This document shows, piece by piece, positions 27,830-37,353 of a stretch of DNA of 64,000 nucleotides. The notes beneath the pieces were generated by a model. That model saw only the letters and a program-made list of their open reading frames with translations, made no database searches and was not told where the DNA came from. The first letter of the stretch is position 1; every line of letters starts with the position of its first letter. The position numbers and the translations under genes are program-made. Source of the stretch: Fluviicola sp. XM-24bin1 (GTDB taxonomy: Bacteria; Bacteroidota; Bacteroidia; Flavobacteriales_D; Crocinitomicaceae); assembly GCA_003149635.1 (NCBI GenBank), contig QCWI01000016.1, positions 1-64,000 on the forward strand, written 5' to 3'.

Positions 27830-28822
27830 TTATTCTTTATCTAATTTGTATTTAGAAACGTTCATTCCGAAAGAAAGACCTTTATTGTCAACCAAGTCTT
27901 CCAACTCAGTCAATGACTTCTTACCGAAGTTACGGAACTTCAATAGGTCGTTCTTGTTATAAGAAACAAGGTCTCCCAAAGTTTCTACGTCTGCTGCTTT
28001 CAAACAGTTCAAGGCACGAACGGAAAGATCCATATCTACCAATTTTGTCTTCAACAACTGACGCATGTGCAATGACGTCTCATCGAATTCTTCTGTCTCC
28101 GCTTTAACTTCGCTGTCCAAAGTGATACGCTCATCAGAGAACAACATGAAGTGGTGGATCAAGATTTTTGCTGCTTCTTTCAAGGCATCTTTCGGGTGGA
28201 TAGATCCATCCGTAGTGATGTTGAAAACCAATTTCTCGTAATCCGTTTTTTGCTCTACACGGAAGTTTTCAATCGCGTATTGTACGTTCTTGATTGGTGT
28301 AAAGATGGAATCAACGAAAATAGTTCCGAAAGGAGCGTTTGCATCTTTGTTTTCTTCAGCTGGGTAGTATCCACGACCTTTGATGATCGTCAATTCCATT
28401 TCCAACTTCACTGAAGGCTCCATGTTACAGATAACCAACTCTGGGTTCAATACCTGGAATCCAGATGTGAATTTACCGATATCACCAGCAGTCAATGTGT
28501 CTTGACCGGCAATAGAAACTACTACTGTTTCTGAATCGGTTCCTTCGATTTGCTGCTTGAAACGTACTTGCTTCAAGTTCAAGATGATTTCTGTTACGTC
28601 TTCTACGATTCCTTTGATCGTTGAGAATTCGTGATCAGCACCTTCAATGCGAACTGAGGAAATTGCGAAACCTTCCAATGAAGACAAAAGGATACGACGC
28701 AATGCGTTTCCGATTGTAATACCATAACCTGGTTCCAAAGGACGGAATTCAAACTGTCCTTCGTGCTCATCGGACTGGATCATGATCACCTTGTCCGGCT
28801 TTTGAAAATCTAATATTGCCAT
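27830..28822 (-). CDS. rpoA: DNA-directed RNA polymerase subunit alpha
   Basis: A 330-residue alpha subunit. The N-terminal dimerisation domain (about 1-230) contains [20 protein letters not shown] and [11 protein letters not shown]; after a linker the C-terminal domain (about 255-330) has [21 protein letters not shown] and [19 protein letters not shown], the helix-hairpin-helix that binds UP elements and activators. It nucleates core assembly. It sits between rpsD and rplQ as in the usual alpha operon. Confidence 0.98.
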   Translation of the reverse strand: MAILDFQKPDKVIMIQSDEHEGQFEFRPLEPGYGITIGNALRRILLSSLEGFAISSVRIEGADHEFSTIKGIVEDVTEIILNLKQVRFKQQIEGTDSETVVVSIAGQDTLTAGDIGKFTSGFQVLNPELVICNMEPSVKLEMELTIIKGRGYYPAEENKDANAPFGTIFVDSIFTPIKNVQYAIENFRVEQKTDYEKLVFNITTDGSIHPKDALKEAAKILIHHFMLFSDERITLDSEVKAETEEFDETSLHMRQLLKTKLVDMDLSVRALNCLKAADVETLGDLVSYNKNDLLKFRNFGKKSLTELEDLVDNKGLSFGMNVSKYKLDKE

Positions 28823-28920
28823 GTGTTTTTCTTCTTTTTAATTGTTTCCCGGTTGCGCGGTTTGAAAGATTGAAGAAGTTCGATCAAACCCTTTGGCCGA
28901 AATCCAATGTGTTTATATGA

Positions 28921-29526
28921 TTACTTAGAGTACAATTCGACGATTAGCTGCTCTTTGATGTTCTCTGGTATCATCTCACGAGTTGGTACGCTAACCACTT
29001 TTCCTTCCATCTGTGATGGGTTCCACTCTAGCCAATCAAATGTTTGTGTGTTCGCAGTCAATGAGTTTGAAATTGCTTCCAAAGACTTTGATTTTTCACG
29101 AACTCCAACAACATCACCTGGCTTTGTAGTGAATGAAGGAATGTTTACTACTTGTCCGTTAACAGTAATGTGCTTGTGAGAAACCAACTGACGTGCACCA
29201 CGACGTGTTGGAGCGATTCCCAAACGGAAAACCGTGTTATCCAAACGCGCTTCACACAATTGCAACAAGTTTTCACCGGTAATTCCTTTCATACGAGACG
29301 CTTTGTCGAACAAGTTCGAGAACTGACGCTCTAGGATTCCGTAAGTGTACTTCGCTTTTTGCTTCTCACCCAACTGGATTGCATATTCTGATTGTTTACC
29401 GCGACGTTTGTTTGGACCGTGTTGTCCTGGACCGTAGCTTCTTCTATCCAACGCTTTGTCTGGACCAAAGATTGGATCTTTGAAACGACGAGCGATTTTT
29501 GATTTTGGACCTGTATATCTTGCCAT
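28921..29526 (-). CDS. rpsD: 30S ribosomal protein S4
   Basis: A 201-residue primary 16S rRNA-binding protein that initiates assembly of the small-subunit body. It starts [15 protein letters not shown] and carries the S4 RNA-binding domain ([35 protein letters not shown]). The N terminus lacks the CxxC zinc knuckle found in some S4 proteins, so it is the zinc-free form. In E. coli S4 also represses the alpha operon; the 98-base spacer to rpoA is where such control would act, but no matching structure was recognised. Confidence 0.97.
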   Translation of the reverse strand: MARYTGPKSKIARRFKDPIFGPDKALDRRSYGPGQHGPNKRRGKQSEYAIQLGEKQKAKYTYGILERQFSNLFDKASRMKGITGENLLQLCEARLDNTVFRLGIAPTRRGARQLVSHKHITVNGQVVNIPSFTTKPGDVVGVREKSKSLEAISNSLTANTQTFDWLEWNPSQMEGKVVSVPTREMIPENIKEQLIVELYSK

Positions 29527-29599
29527 TTTTATTTGTATTTGAGGGAGATCATGAATTAAGGCTTATCCTCCGATGAACTTGGTACCCTCTGATTAAGAA

Positions 29600-29672
29600 A
29601 TTCAAATTGAAAATTCAAAAATTGAAGGATTCAAAAATTCTAGAATACTGGAATCTTCAAATCCTCGAATCT
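29600..29672. repeat. degenerate word spacer (ATTCAAAn type) between rpsK and rpsD
   Basis: The spacer is a series of variants of ATTCAAA/AATTGAA/GAATCTTCAAAT, able to pair with one another in several registers. It is not coding. It is one of several such spacers in this window, each using a different word. Confidence 0.45.
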
Positions 29673-29675
29673 CTG

Positions 29676-30059
29676 TTACACGCGACGACGTTTTGGTGGA
29701 CGACATCCGTTGTGTGGAAGTGGAGTAACGTCCACGATTTCTGTTACTTCGATTCCTGAGTTGTGCAAAGAACGGATAGCTGACTCACGACCGTTTCCTG
29801 GTCCTTTTACGTAAACTTTTACTTTACGAAGACCTGCATCGTGTGCTTCTTTCGCTGCATCCTCAGCTGCTACTTGCGCTGCATAAGGAGTGTTCTTTTT
29901 AGACCCACGGAATCCCATTTTTCCCGCAGAGGACCAAGAGATTACTTGACCTGAATTATTCGTCAAAGAGATAATTACATTGTTGAATGTCGCCTGGATG
30001 TGTGCTTGTCCAAGTCCATCAACTTTGACGTTCTTTTTCTTTTTTTGTGACTTTGCCAT
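29676..30059 (-). CDS. rpsK: 30S ribosomal protein S11
   Basis: A 127-residue protein of the small-subunit platform near the mRNA exit and E site. Visible: [58 protein letters not shown] and the C-terminal [18 protein letters not shown]. The N terminus is lysine-rich ([13 protein letters not shown]). It lies 173 bases after rpsM. Confidence 0.97.
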   Translation of the reverse strand: MAKSQKKKKNVKVDGLGQAHIQATFNNVIISLTNNSGQVISWSSAGKMGFRGSKKNTPYAAQVAAEDAAKEAHDAGLRKVKVYVKGPGNGRESAIRSLHNSGIEVTEIVDVTPLPHNGCRPPKRRRV

Positions 30060-30144
30060 TTTCTTAGCTTTAAATGTTTATTGCTTTCAGTTGAATAGGA
30101 GACTTGCTCCCGCCTTGCCTCTTCGATTCAGGGGACGATTATTA

Positions 30145-30205
30145 CAGATCTGAAAACCTGAGGACCGTCTGACCGCTGAACTGATGAACCTGACCGAACC
30201 AACGC
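30145..30205. repeat. degenerate word spacer (CTGAac/CTGAcc type) between rpsM and rpsK
   Basis: At least five variants of CTGAnnACC/CTGACCG follow one another (CTGAAAACC, CTGAGGACC, CTGACCG, CTGAAC, CTGACCG). An overlapping open frame exists here but has no family features. It is non-coding spacer, probably of repeat origin. Confidence 0.4.
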
Positions 30206-30232
30206 GAACGCCAATTCGAGCCAGTAGCACTG

Positions 30233-30598
30233 CTACTTCTTCTTATTCGCAACCGTTTTTCTTCTTCCTTTTCTTGTACGAGAGTTGTTCTTAGTACGCT
30301 GTCCACGCAATGGTAATCCCGCTCTGTGGCGAATTCCACGCTGACATCCGATGTCCATCAAACGCTTGATGTTCAATTGTACTTCTGAACGCAATGCACC
30401 TTCTACTTTGATCGTGTTTACTGCTTCACGAATCGCTCCCAACTGATCATCGTTCCAATCTTGAACTTTGATGTTTTCGTCAACTCCTGCAGTAGCCAAT
30501 ACTTTTGCAGCTGTGCTTCTTCCGATTCCGTAGATGTAAGTCAATCCGATTACACCTCGTTTGTTTTTTGGTAGGTCAATTCCTGCTATACGTGCCAT
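30233..30598 (-). CDS. rpsM: 30S ribosomal protein S13
   Basis: A 121-residue head protein contacting the P-site tRNA and bridging to the 50S subunit. Starts [26 protein letters not shown] and contains the S13 signature region [25 protein letters not shown] with the basic C-terminal tail ([12 protein letters not shown]) that reaches the P site. It precedes rpsK, as in all alpha operons. Confidence 0.97.
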   Translation of the reverse strand: MARIAGIDLPKNKRGVIGLTYIYGIGRSTAAKVLATAGVDENIKVQDWNDDQLGAIREAVNTIKVEGALRSEVQLNIKRLMDIGCQRGIRHRAGLPLRGQRTKNNSRTRKGRRKTVANKKK

Positions 30599-30608
30599 AA
30601 TTCTTTCT

Positions 30609-30680
30609 AATTATGAATCATGAATATTGAATAATGAATAGCTATTTTTTATTCATTATTTCTTATTCATCATTCAAGAT
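30609..30680. repeat. degenerate palindromic word spacer (ATGAATATT type) between rpmJ and rpsM
   Basis: Left arm TATGAATCATGAATATTGAA (30612-30631) plus TAATGAATA, then ATTTTTT, then right arm ATTCATTATTTCTTATTCAT and CATTCAAG. The arms are largely complementary and can form a long AT-rich hairpin inside the ribosomal transcript. It is non-coding. Confidence 0.5.
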
Positions 30681-30797
30681 TTACCCTTGTCTTTGTTTAA
30701 ACTTTGGGTTCTTCTTGTTGATCACGTAAACCCTTCCTTTTCTCTTCACGATCTTACAATCTGCAGATCGTTTCTTTACTGATGCTCTTACTTTCAT
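30681..30797 (-). CDS. rpmJ: 50S ribosomal protein L36, zinc-free form
   Basis: A 38-residue protein starting [17 protein letters not shown] and ending NPKFKQRQG. Of the four zinc ligands of canonical L36 (Cys11, Cys14, Cys27, His33) only Cys14 remains; the others are Ser, Asn and Phe, so this is the C-minus paralogue type that does not bind zinc. The frame is complete from ATG at 30797 to TAA at 30681. It lies between infA and rpsM, the usual place. Confidence 0.95.
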   Translation of the reverse strand: MKVRASVKKRSADCKIVKRKGRVYVINKKNPKFKQRQG

Positions 30798-30905
30798 CTT
30801 TTTTGTATTAATCTGCTTTTGATTCTTGATCTATATCCAAACCTAAGTTCTACACAGATCAACGCTTGCTTTACCAAGCTCGCACATCAAAAGCTTCGCT
30901 TTTTC

Positions 30906-31124
30906 TTATTTATATCTGAACGTAATACGTCCTTTTGTCAAATCATACGGCGACATCTCTACTTTCACTTTGTCTCCTGGAAGAATCTTGATGTAGTACA
31001 TTCTCATCTTTCCAGAAATGTGAGCAGTAATCACGTGCCCGTTTTCCAATTCTACACGGAACATCGCATTTGATAATGCTTCAATGATAACTCCGTCTTG
31101 TTCTATTGATGCTTGTTTCGCCAT
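30906..31124 (-). CDS. infA: translation initiation factor IF-1
   Basis: A 72-residue OB-fold protein that occupies the 30S A site during initiation. Visible: [66 protein letters not shown]. It begins 2 bases after the stop codon of secY, so the two are co-translated. The map gene that some Bacteroidota carry between secY and infA is absent. Confidence 0.98.
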   Translation of the reverse strand: MAKQASIEQDGVIIEALSNAMFRVELENGHVITAHISGKMRMYYIKILPGDKVKVEMSPYDLTKGRITFRYK

Positions 31125-31126
31125 AT

Positions 31127-32494
31127 TTAAAATCCTGCCATTTCTCCTTGTGTTCTACGTCCTTTCACGCGTGTTCCTTCCATCAATCCGTCCATTTGGC
31201 GGTTCAATAGGTAGGATTCAATTTGCTGCAATGTATCGAGGACTACCCCAACCATAATCAACAATGAAGTACCTCCGAAGAACATTGCGAATGAGGCATT
31301 GACACCGGCCATACTTGCGAACGCAGGAATGATTGCGATGAATGCCAGGAACAATGAACCTGGGAATGTAATGCGTGAAACTAGCGTATCAATATAGCTG
31401 GCGGTTTCTTCCCCTGGACGAACCCCTGGGATAAATCCACCGCTCTTTTTCAAATCGTCCGCAATCTTACGCGGGTTGATCATGATCGCTGTATAGAAAT
31501 ACGTGAAGACAACAATTAGGATGAACATGATGGCGTTGTACCCGAATCCGAAGATGTCTCCGAATACGCGGGCTGCCCAACCGCTTCCATCCTGACTGGA
31601 GAATATCATGACGGGTACCGTCATAATCGCCTGAGCGAAGATGATTGGCATAACCCCGGATGCATTCACCTTAATTGGAAGGTAGCTACGTGCTCCCTGG
31701 TTCCCTACGTTACGGGCTCCAACAACACGCTTGGCTGTTTCCAATGGAATCTTTCGAACTCCCTGAACAATGAGTATCGTTCCGAGTACCACAATCATGA
31801 ATGCGAATACTTCCAATACAATTTTGATCAAGTTTTGAGATTCCAAACCAACCTCTGCCATAAATGCTTGTGGCAAACGTGCAAGGATACCTACGGTAAT
31901 CAAGAGGGAAATACCATTTCCAACTCCTTTGTCAGTGATACGCTCTCCTAACCAAACTGCGAACATCGCTCCGGCTACTAGAAGCACGATAGCTGAAATC
32001 CACATGAAAGATCCCGTTCCGTGTGCGAATGCAGAAACAGGGCCATCACCAATATTGGCTACTTTACTCGTCGCATACAAAGAGATGTATGTTGGCGCCT
32101 GAGCAGCACAAATAATAATGGTTAATAGTCGCGTGTAATTGTTGATACGTTTTCTACCGGATTCTCCTTCTTGCTGCAACTTCTGTACGGCTGGTACTGC
32201 CATACCCAACAACTGCATGATAATCGATGCAGAGATGTAAGGCATGATACCTAGTGCCATAATGGAAACGTTGGTGAAACTACCTCCTGTAAATAGGGAA
32301 AGTAGATCCTCCAATACGTTAGTGTTTCCACCGTTTGCATTGTTAGCTGCCTGAAGGACAGTATAATCAACACCAGGAAGGATGATAAATGAACCGATTC
32401 TGTAAATCAGAATAATGAAAAGCGTTAATAGAATACGCTTACGTAGTTCTTCTACCTTCCAGATGTTTTGTAGATTTTCAATAAACTTTTTCAT
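31127..32494 (-). CDS. secY: protein translocase subunit SecY
   Basis: A 455-residue central channel of the Sec translocon in the inner membrane, with ten predicted helices. Recognisable: [22 protein letters not shown] (TM1), the plug/TM2 region [56 protein letters not shown] and the cytoplasmic loop [24 protein letters not shown] that contacts the ribosome and SecA. It lies between rplO and infA, as in the spc operon. Confidence 0.98.
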   Translation of the reverse strand: MKKFIENLQNIWKVEELRKRILLTLFIILIYRIGSFIILPGVDYTVLQAANNANGGNTNVLEDLLSLFTGGSFTNVSIMALGIMPYISASIIMQLLGMAVPAVQKLQQEGESGRKRINNYTRLLTIIICAAQAPTYISLYATSKVANIGDGPVSAFAHGTGSFMWISAIVLLVAGAMFAVWLGERITDKGVGNGISLLITVGILARLPQAFMAEVGLESQNLIKIVLEVFAFMIVVLGTILIVQGVRKIPLETAKRVVGARNVGNQGARSYLPIKVNASGVMPIIFAQAIMTVPVMIFSSQDGSGWAARVFGDIFGFGYNAIMFILIVVFTYFYTAIMINPRKIADDLKKSGGFIPGVRPGEETASYIDTLVSRITFPGSLFLAFIAIIPAFASMAGVNASFAMFFGGTSLLIMVGVVLDTLQQIESYLLNRQMDGLMEGTRVKGRRTQGEMAGF

Positions 32495-32519
32495 CGGTAA
32501 AAAATGTTGGCAAAGTTAA

Positions 32520-32966
32520 TTAGATTTCTGAACAATTCCCACCTTGTCCTTCGATTGCTGCCTTAGCAGTAGCCGAGAATTTGTGAGCAGTTACGTCAAT
32601 CTTAGTCTTCAATTCACCTCTACCAAGAATTTTAACCAATTCGTTTTTCGAACACAACCCGTTCTCTTGCAATACAGTAGGGTTGATTTCCTTTACTTTT
32701 TTGCGATCGATAAGGTTTTGAATGATATCCAAGTTGATTGCTTTGTACTCAACGCGGTTAATATTTTTGAAACCGAATTTTGGTACACGACGCTGAAGTG
32801 GCATCTGACCTCCTTCAAATCCAACTTTCTTTGAATATCCAGATCTTGATTTTGCTCCTTTGTGTCCACGTGTTGAAGTACCGCCACGACCAGATCCCTG
32901 ACCACGTGCGATGCGCTTTCTATTTTTCGTAGAACCCTTCGCCGGAGTTAAATTATGTAAATTCAT
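32520..32966 (-). CDS. rplO: 50S ribosomal protein L15
   Basis: A 148-residue late-assembly protein of the large subunit. The N terminus MNLHNLTPAKGSTKNRKRIARGQG and the glycine/arginine-rich segment GSGRGGTSTRGHKGAKSRSG are typical, followed by FEGGQMPLQRRVPKFGF. It is 26 bases after rpmD and 25 bases before secY on the minus strand. Confidence 0.97.
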   Translation of the reverse strand: MNLHNLTPAKGSTKNRKRIARGQGSGRGGTSTRGHKGAKSRSGYSKKVGFEGGQMPLQRRVPKFGFKNINRVEYKAINLDIIQNLIDRKKVKEINPTVLQENGLCSKNELVKILGRGELKTKIDVTAHKFSATAKAAIEGQGGNCSEI

Positions 32967-32992
32967 TTTTAGTGCTTTTTGAGTGTGATTTC

Positions 32993-33169
32993 TTACTCAA
33001 CAACCTCGATAAGGTGTTGAACTTTATTAATCATTCCACGGATTTGCGGAGTCTCCTCGTGTTCTACCACTTGGTTCAATTTGCTAAATCCTAATGCTTT
33101 AATCGTTGCTTTTTGTCTTGCTGTACGATTAATAGCGCTTCTTACTTGCTTAATTTTAATTTTCGCCAT
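32993..33169 (-). CDS. rpmD: 50S ribosomal protein L30
   Basis: A 58-residue protein beginning MAKIKIKQVRSAINRTARQK and containing LGFSKLNQVVEHEETPQIRG and MINKVQHLIEVVE, the full L30 fold. The ATG is at 33169 and the stop codon at 32993-32995. It is located between rpsE and rplO as expected. It is short, but identity is clear from sequence and position. Confidence 0.95.
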   Translation of the reverse strand: MAKIKIKQVRSAINRTARQKATIKALGFSKLNQVVEHEETPQIRGMINKVQHLIEVVE

Positions 33170-33180
33170 GATTGCCTTTA

Positions 33181-33696
33181 TTAACCGTTAAACACTTTCT
33201 CAAGTGAAACTCCACGCTGACGAGCTACATCGTTTGCATCACGCATTTGCGCCAAAGCATCGATAGTTGCTTTCACAACGTTGTGTGGGTTTGATGAACC
33301 TTGAGATTTTGCCAAGACATTGTGTACACCAACGCTTTCCAAAACAGCACGCATCGCACCACCGGCGATAACTCCTGTTCCTTCTGCAGCTGGGCGCAAC
33401 AACACTCGAGCACCACTGTATTTTCCTTTTTGAATATGAGGAACTGTTCCGTGAAGGATTGGAACGCGAATCAAATTCTTCTTCGCATCGTCAATTCCTT
33501 TCGCGATTGCTTCTGTTACCTCTTTTGCTTTACCAAGACCGTGTCCTACGATACCGTTTTCATCACCGACTACTACGATAGCAGAGAAACTGAACGTACG
33601 TCCACCTTTCGTAACTTTCGTTACACGGTTCACGGCAACAAGCTTGTCTTTAAGCTCAATATCTGCAGATTTTACTCTGTTTGCTTCTTTTGCCAT
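33181..33696 (-). CDS. rpsE: 30S ribosomal protein S5
   Basis: A 171-residue protein with the N-terminal double-stranded-RNA-like domain ([46 protein letters not shown]) and the C-terminal domain ([45 protein letters not shown]). It affects decoding accuracy and forms part of the mRNA entry. The loop residues around VTKGGRTF look standard, with no obvious spectinomycin-resistance change. Confidence 0.97.
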   Translation of the reverse strand: MAKEANRVKSADIELKDKLVAVNRVTKVTKGGRTFSFSAIVVVGDENGIVGHGLGKAKEVTEAIAKGIDDAKKNLIRVPILHGTVPHIQKGKYSGARVLLRPAAEGTGVIAGGAMRAVLESVGVHNVLAKSQGSSNPHNVVKATIDALAQMRDANDVARQRGVSLEKVFNG

Positions 33697-33702
33697 TTCC
33701 TC

Positions 33703-34053
33703 TTAAAATTTTAGTCCGCCTTCTCGTGCTGAGTCAGCCAATGATTTAACCCTACCGTGGTACAAGTATCCGTTACGATCGAATACTACTGCTGTGATCC
33801 CGGCTTTTACTGCTTTTTCTGCTACCTCTTTACCTACGATTGCTGCAACTTCAGTTTTGCTTCCTTTCGCTGCTTTGTTATTGTATGATGACGCTGATAC
33901 TAAAGTTTTACCAGTTGTGTCATCAATAACTTGTGCGTAGATCTGTTTGTTGCTTCGGAAAACAGACAAACGAGGCATCTCTGGAGTACCAGAAATGTTC
34001 TTTCTGATTCTTCTTTTGATTTTTGCTCTACGAGCGTTTTTGTCAAATGCCAT
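33703..34053 (-). CDS. rplR: 50S ribosomal protein L18
   Basis: A 116-residue 5S rRNA-binding protein. Starts [20 protein letters not shown] and contains [24 protein letters not shown] and the C-terminal [22 protein letters not shown]. It is 6 bases before rpsE in the direction of transcription. Confidence 0.97.
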   Translation of the reverse strand: MAFDKNARRAKIKRRIRKNISGTPEMPRLSVFRSNKQIYAQVIDDTTGKTLVSASSYNNKAAKGSKTEVAAIVGKEVAEKAVKAGITAVVFDRNGYLYHGRVKSLADSAREGGLKF

Positions 34054-34077
34054 AACTTAATTAATGATATCTTGTTA

Positions 34078-34629
34078 TTACTTCGCTGCTGCTTTACCAG
34101 CTTTTCTTCTTAATTCTTCACCAACGTATTTCACACCTTTTCCTTTGTATGGCTCAGGCTTGCGGAGGGAACGAATCTTGGCAGCGACTTGTCCTACTAG
34201 TTGTTTGTCGTGAGACTCCAATGTTACGATTGGCGCCTTACCTTTTTCAGACACTGTTGATACCTTAATTTCTTTAGGAAGCTCGATTACAAATGGGTGA
34301 GAATAACCTAGAGACAACTCAAGTTTTTGACCTTGAGCGTTCGCACGGTATCCTACTCCAATTACTTCAAGTTCCTTTTTGAACCCTTCCGAAACGCCTA
34401 CGACCATGTTCTGAACTAGTGCGCGGTATAAACCATGCTTAGCTCGGTGATCCGGTGCGTCTGATTCGCGGGTGAAAGAGATGGTTCCATCTTCGATTGA
34501 CATTGAAATGGCAGAATCCATTTCTTGAGTCAATTCTCCTTTAGGACCCTTAACAGAAACTACGTTTCCGTCAACTTTCACTTCTACTCCACTCGGGATT
34601 GTTACTGGGGATTTACCTATCCTTGACAT
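34078..34629 (-). CDS. rplF: 50S ribosomal protein L6
   Basis: A 183-residue two-domain protein near the sarcin-ricin loop. The N-terminal half contains MSRIGKSPVTIPSGVEVKV and VKGPKGELTQ; the C-terminal half carries the L6 signature EPYKGKGVKYVGE. It ends in a basic alanine-rich tail. It lies between rpsH and rplR. Confidence 0.97.
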   Translation of the reverse strand: MSRIGKSPVTIPSGVEVKVDGNVVSVKGPKGELTQEMDSAISMSIEDGTISFTRESDAPDHRAKHGLYRALVQNMVVGVSEGFKKELEVIGVGYRANAQGQKLELSLGYSHPFVIELPKEIKVSTVSEKGKAPIVTLESHDKQLVGQVAAKIRSLRKPEPYKGKGVKYVGEELRRKAGKAAAK

Positions 34630-34650
34630 AATTCTTAAATCTTATACTGA

Positions 34651-35049
34651 TTAATAAACGTATGCGAGAACTTCTCCTCCTACGTTTTCTCTTTGTGCTT
34701 GTTTTCCTGTGATCACCCCTTTCGACGTTGACACAATAGCAATTCCTAGTCCGTTCAATACGCGTGGCATTTCTTGCGCGCCTGCATACTGACGAAGACC
34801 TGGACGAGAGGCACGTTGCAATTTTGTGATTGCTGGTACTTTCGTTGAATTGTTGTACTTCAAAGCGATTTTGATGATTCCTTGCTTGTTGTCTTCTTCG
34901 AATTTGAAGTTGGTGATGTACCCTTGATCGAACAAGATTTCGGTCATTGCTTTCTTTACTTTAGAAGCAGGGATCTCTACCACTTTCTTGCGCGCCGCAC
35001 TTGCGTTACGAATTCGCGTCAGATAATCTGCGATTGGATCTGTATTCAT
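34651..35049 (-). CDS. rpsH: 30S ribosomal protein S8
   Basis: A 132-residue central-domain 16S rRNA binder. The start at 35049 gives [19 protein letters not shown], the standard S8 N terminus; the frame is open upstream to 35133 but those 28 codons resemble no S8. The C terminus has [19 protein letters not shown]. In E. coli S8 represses the spc operon by binding its mRNA. The spacer upstream here (35050-35287) carries an imperfect hairpin, but similarity to the S8 site was not recognised. Confidence 0.96.
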   Translation of the reverse strand: MNTDPIADYLTRIRNASAARKKVVEIPASKVKKAMTEILFDQGYITNFKFEEDNKQGIIKIALKYNNSTKVPAITKLQRASRPGLRQYAGAQEMPRVLNGLGIAIVSTSKGVITGKQAQRENVGGEVLAYVY

Positions 35050-35133
35050 ATTTGTTATTTGCGGAAACGGTTTTCGACCTTTTCGTTTGCTCGGGTCAAA
35101 CCTGAATCCAGTTAATACTTGTTTGTCAGACAC

Positions 35134-35210
35134 TAGACTTTTAGGAGCTAGACACTAGATTTATTGCGGTCTAGCGTCTAAAGTCTCTTTGTCTAGAGTC
35201 TAAAATCGGA
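35134..35210. repeat. imperfect hairpin of CTAGAnTCTA-type words between rpsN and rpsH
   Basis: AGACTTTTAGGAGCTAGACA (35136-35155) is largely complementary to GGTCTAGCGTCTAAAGTCT (35169-35187), and further copies of the same word follow (GTCTAGAGTCTAAAAT). It is a self-complementary degenerate word block. The remainder of this 238-base spacer holds only a -7-like box at 35213-35221. Confidence 0.5.
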
Positions 35211-35212
35211 GG

Positions 35213-35221
35213 GCAAAGATA
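35213..35221 (-). promoter_or_regulatory. possible internal -7 box upstream of rpsH
   Basis: Minus-strand TATCTTTGC is a perfect match to the extended -7 consensus, placed between rpsN and rpsH. No TTG lies 17-23 bp upstream, so activity is uncertain. If functional it would give a second transcript for the rpsH-to-rplQ half of the cluster. Confidence 0.35.
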
Positions 35222-35287
35222 TAAAGACAAAAGATGATAGCCTAATTGACCGTCATCTTTTATCAAAATTCTAATTGCTCTCTGTGT

Positions 35288-35602
35288 TTACCAGCTTGCC
35301 TTTTTGACACCTGGGATCTTTCCGTCAAGGGCCATTTCACGGAATGTAACACGTGAAATTCCGAACTGACGCATGTATCCACGAGGACGTCCAGTCAAAC
35401 CACAACGGTTGTGTACACGAACCTTCGATGAGTTAGCTGGAAGCTTCTGCAATTTGATCATTGCTTCTTGCTTCTTCTCCCACATCTCGTCAGAGTCATC
35501 TTGAGATTTCAAGATTTTTGTCAACTCTGCACGCTTTGCTTCGTAGCGAGCCGCTAGTCTTTCTCTTTTGCGCTCACGCGCTTTCATTGATTCTTTTGCC
35601 AT
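35288..35602 (-). CDS. rpsN: 30S ribosomal protein S14, zinc-free form with a short insertion
   Basis: A 104-residue protein: [20 protein letters not shown] at the start and the conserved C-terminal [20 protein letters not shown] / [15 protein letters not shown]. The two CxxC pairs of zinc-binding S14 are absent, so it is the C-minus form. A segment of roughly 15 residues ([20 protein letters not shown]) makes it longer than the ~89 residues I recall as common in Bacteroidota, close to the E. coli length. It lies 6 bases downstream of rplE. Confidence 0.95.
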   Translation of the reverse strand: MAKESMKARERKRERLAARYEAKRAELTKILKSQDDSDEMWEKKQEAMIKLQKLPANSSKVRVHNRCGLTGRPRGYMRQFGISRVTFREMALDGKIPGVKKASW

Positions 35603-35608
35603 CTCTTT

Positions 35609-36160
35609 TTACTTTTTCATGAATGGGAATCCGAACGCATCTAACAATGCTTTTCCTTCTTCATCGCTCTCCGCTGTAGTAACGAAAGTGATGTCCATAC
35701 CCATGATACGGTTTACTTTATCAATATCAATTTCCGGGAAGATGATGTGTTCCTTCACACCCATGTTGAAGTTTCCTCTTCCGTCAAATCCTTTTGGATT
35801 CACTCCGCGGAAATCACGAGTACGTGGCAAAGCAACTGAAAGTAGACGATCAAGGAAATTGTACATATTATCTCCTCTCAACGTAACTTTAGTTCCAACA
35901 GGCATTCCTTTACGCAACTTAAAGTTGGAAATGTCTTTTTTGGAAATTGTAGCTACAGCGCGTTGTCCAGCGATACGTGAAAGATCTTCCACAGCCGTGT
36001 CAACCAATTTCTTATCTGCTACGGCATCACCGATACCCTGGCTGATAACAATCTTTGTAAGTTTCGGCACCTGCATCACAGATTTATAACCGAACTTTTC
36101 AGTAAGAGCGGGAATAATATCCCCCTTGTACTGATCTCGAAGTCTAGGTGAATAACTCAT
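35609..36160 (-). CDS. rplE: 50S ribosomal protein L5
   Basis: A 183-residue central-protuberance protein that binds 5S rRNA. Visible: [63 protein letters not shown]. Its start codon overlaps the stop codon of rplX by one base (TAATG), so translation is coupled. Confidence 0.97.
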   Translation of the reverse strand: MSYSPRLRDQYKGDIIPALTEKFGYKSVMQVPKLTKIVISQGIGDAVADKKLVDTAVEDLSRIAGQRAVATISKKDISNFKLRKGMPVGTKVTLRGDNMYNFLDRLLSVALPRTRDFRGVNPKGFDGRGNFNMGVKEHIIFPEIDIDKVNRIMGMDITFVTTAESDEEGKALLDAFGFPFMKK

Positions 36161-36486
36161 TACTTAATCTCCTCTCCTGTTTTTTTAGAATAACGTACTG
36201 TCTTTCCGTTTTTATCTGCTTTACGGCCGATACGAGTCGCTTGACCCTTAACAACAACCATAAGGTTAGATACGTGAACTCCAGCTTCTTTCTCCACAAT
36301 TCCTCCTTGTGGATCCTGCGCACTTGGTTTCTGGTGTTTCTTAACGATGTTCACACCTTCAACAGTTGCACGCATGCTTTTCTTATCGATCGAAAGAACT
36401 TTTCCTTCCTGACCGTTGGACTCTCCAGTAATAACTTTTACTGTGTCCCCTACTTTAATGTGTAATTTCTGTGACATGACTTCCAT
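36160..36486 (-). CDS. rplX: 50S ribosomal protein L24
   Basis: A 108-residue early-assembly protein with a KOW motif ([21 protein letters not shown]). Two in-frame ATGs, 36486 and 36477, are possible; the second gives [11 protein letters not shown]. The C-terminal half has [20 protein letters not shown] and [14 protein letters not shown]. The stop codon overlaps the rplE start. Confidence 0.95.
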   Translation of the reverse strand: MEVMSQKLHIKVGDTVKVITGESNGQEGKVLSIDKKSMRATVEGVNIVKKHQKPSAQDPQGGIVEKEAGVHVSNLMVVVKGQATRIGRKADKNGKTVRYSKKTGEEIK

Positions 36487-36490
36487 TATT

Positions 36491-36859
36491 TTAAAGTACC
36501 TCAGGAGCCAATGAAACTACTTTCATGTAGTCTGCATCACGAAGCTCTCGAGCAACGGGTCCGAAAATACGAGTTCCTCTCATCTCACCTGCTTGATTCA
36601 AAATAACGCATGCGTTATCGTCGAAGCGGATGTAAGAACCGTCTGGACGACGTACTTCTTTCTTTGTTCTTACTACTACTGCCGTGGCAACAGTTCCTTT
36701 TTTGACCTGTCCGTTTGGCATTGCACTTTTAACAGTAACGACAATCTTATCTCCTACTGAAGCATAACGACGTCGTGTTCCTCCAAGAACGCGGATTACT
36801 AAAACCTCCTTCGCTCCTGAGTTGTCTGCTACCTTTAGTCTTGATTCTGTTTGTACCAT
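36491..36859 (-). CDS. rplN: 50S ribosomal protein L14
   Basis: A 122-residue protein at the subunit interface. [20 protein letters not shown] at the start, [20 protein letters not shown], and the C-terminal [14 protein letters not shown] are fully typical. It is 9 bases after rpsQ and 4 bases before rplX. Confidence 0.97.
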   Translation of the reverse strand: MVQTESRLKVADNSGAKEVLVIRVLGGTRRRYASVGDKIVVTVKSAMPNGQVKKGTVATAVVVRTKKEVRRPDGSYIRFDDNACVILNQAGEMRGTRIFGPVARELRDADYMKVVSLAPEVL

Positions 36860-36868
36860 TACTCCAAA

Positions 36869-37126
36869 TTATTTAGCGCGTTCAACAATCTCCACCAATC
36901 TCCAGTTCTTGGACTTAGAAAGTGGACGTGTTTCCATGATACGAACAGTATCTCCTTCTCCGCACTCATTCTTTTCATCGTGAGCTACGAATTTTGTCGT
37001 GTTCTTAATGAACTTTCCGTATTTCGGGTGTTTTACACGACGCTCAACTGAAACGACAATTGACTTGTCCATTTTGTTGCTCGTCACGATCCCGATACGT
37101 TCTTTTCTTAGATTTCGCTTTTCCAT
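36869..37126 (-). CDS. rpsQ: 30S ribosomal protein S17
   Basis: An 85-residue OB-fold protein. ATG at 37126 ([20 protein letters not shown]) is preferred over the TTG at 37132. Core segments [19 protein letters not shown] and [20 protein letters not shown] are intact. It follows rpmC closely. Confidence 0.95.
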   Translation of the reverse strand: MEKRNLRKERIGIVTSNKMDKSIVVSVERRVKHPKYGKFIKNTTKFVAHDEKNECGEGDTVRIMETRPLSKSKNWRLVEIVERAK

Positions 37127-37151
37127 CTTCAAGAAAATTTCTCACTGCGGC

Positions 37152-37346
37152 TTACGCCTCAGCTTCACGTTTTGTTAATTCTGTTTTCAATCTTGCGATG
37201 GATCGTCTCAAGTGACGGATTTGCAAAGGGTTTTCCATTGGTGACACTGCATGTCCCAATTTCATTTTTTGCAATTGCTCAGTGCGGTTTGAGATCTGAT
37301 CCTGTAAGTCCTGTGCGGACAACTTTGAAATTTCTTCCTGCTTCAT
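37152..37346 (-). CDS. rpmC: 50S ribosomal protein L29
   Basis: A 64-residue two-helix protein near the nascent-chain exit, a docking site for SRP and trigger factor with L23. Sequence: MKQEEISKLSAQDLQDQI, KMKLGHAVSPMENPLQIRHL, RRSIARLKTELTKRE. It starts 7 bases after the rplP stop codon. Confidence 0.95.
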   Translation of the reverse strand: MKQEEISKLSAQDLQDQISNRTEQLQKMKLGHAVSPMENPLQIRHLRRSIARLKTELTKREAEA

Positions 37347-37353
37347 CCTTCAA

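Noticed and set aside
30142-30339. 65-codon frame on the minus strand overlapping the end of rpsM
   Set aside because: It is out of frame with rpsM and covers a repetitive spacer; no family features.
35050-35133. 28-codon N-terminal extension of rpsH
   Set aside because: S8 proteins start at [10 protein letters not shown]-type sequence; the extension has no counterpart and lies in a repeat-rich spacer.
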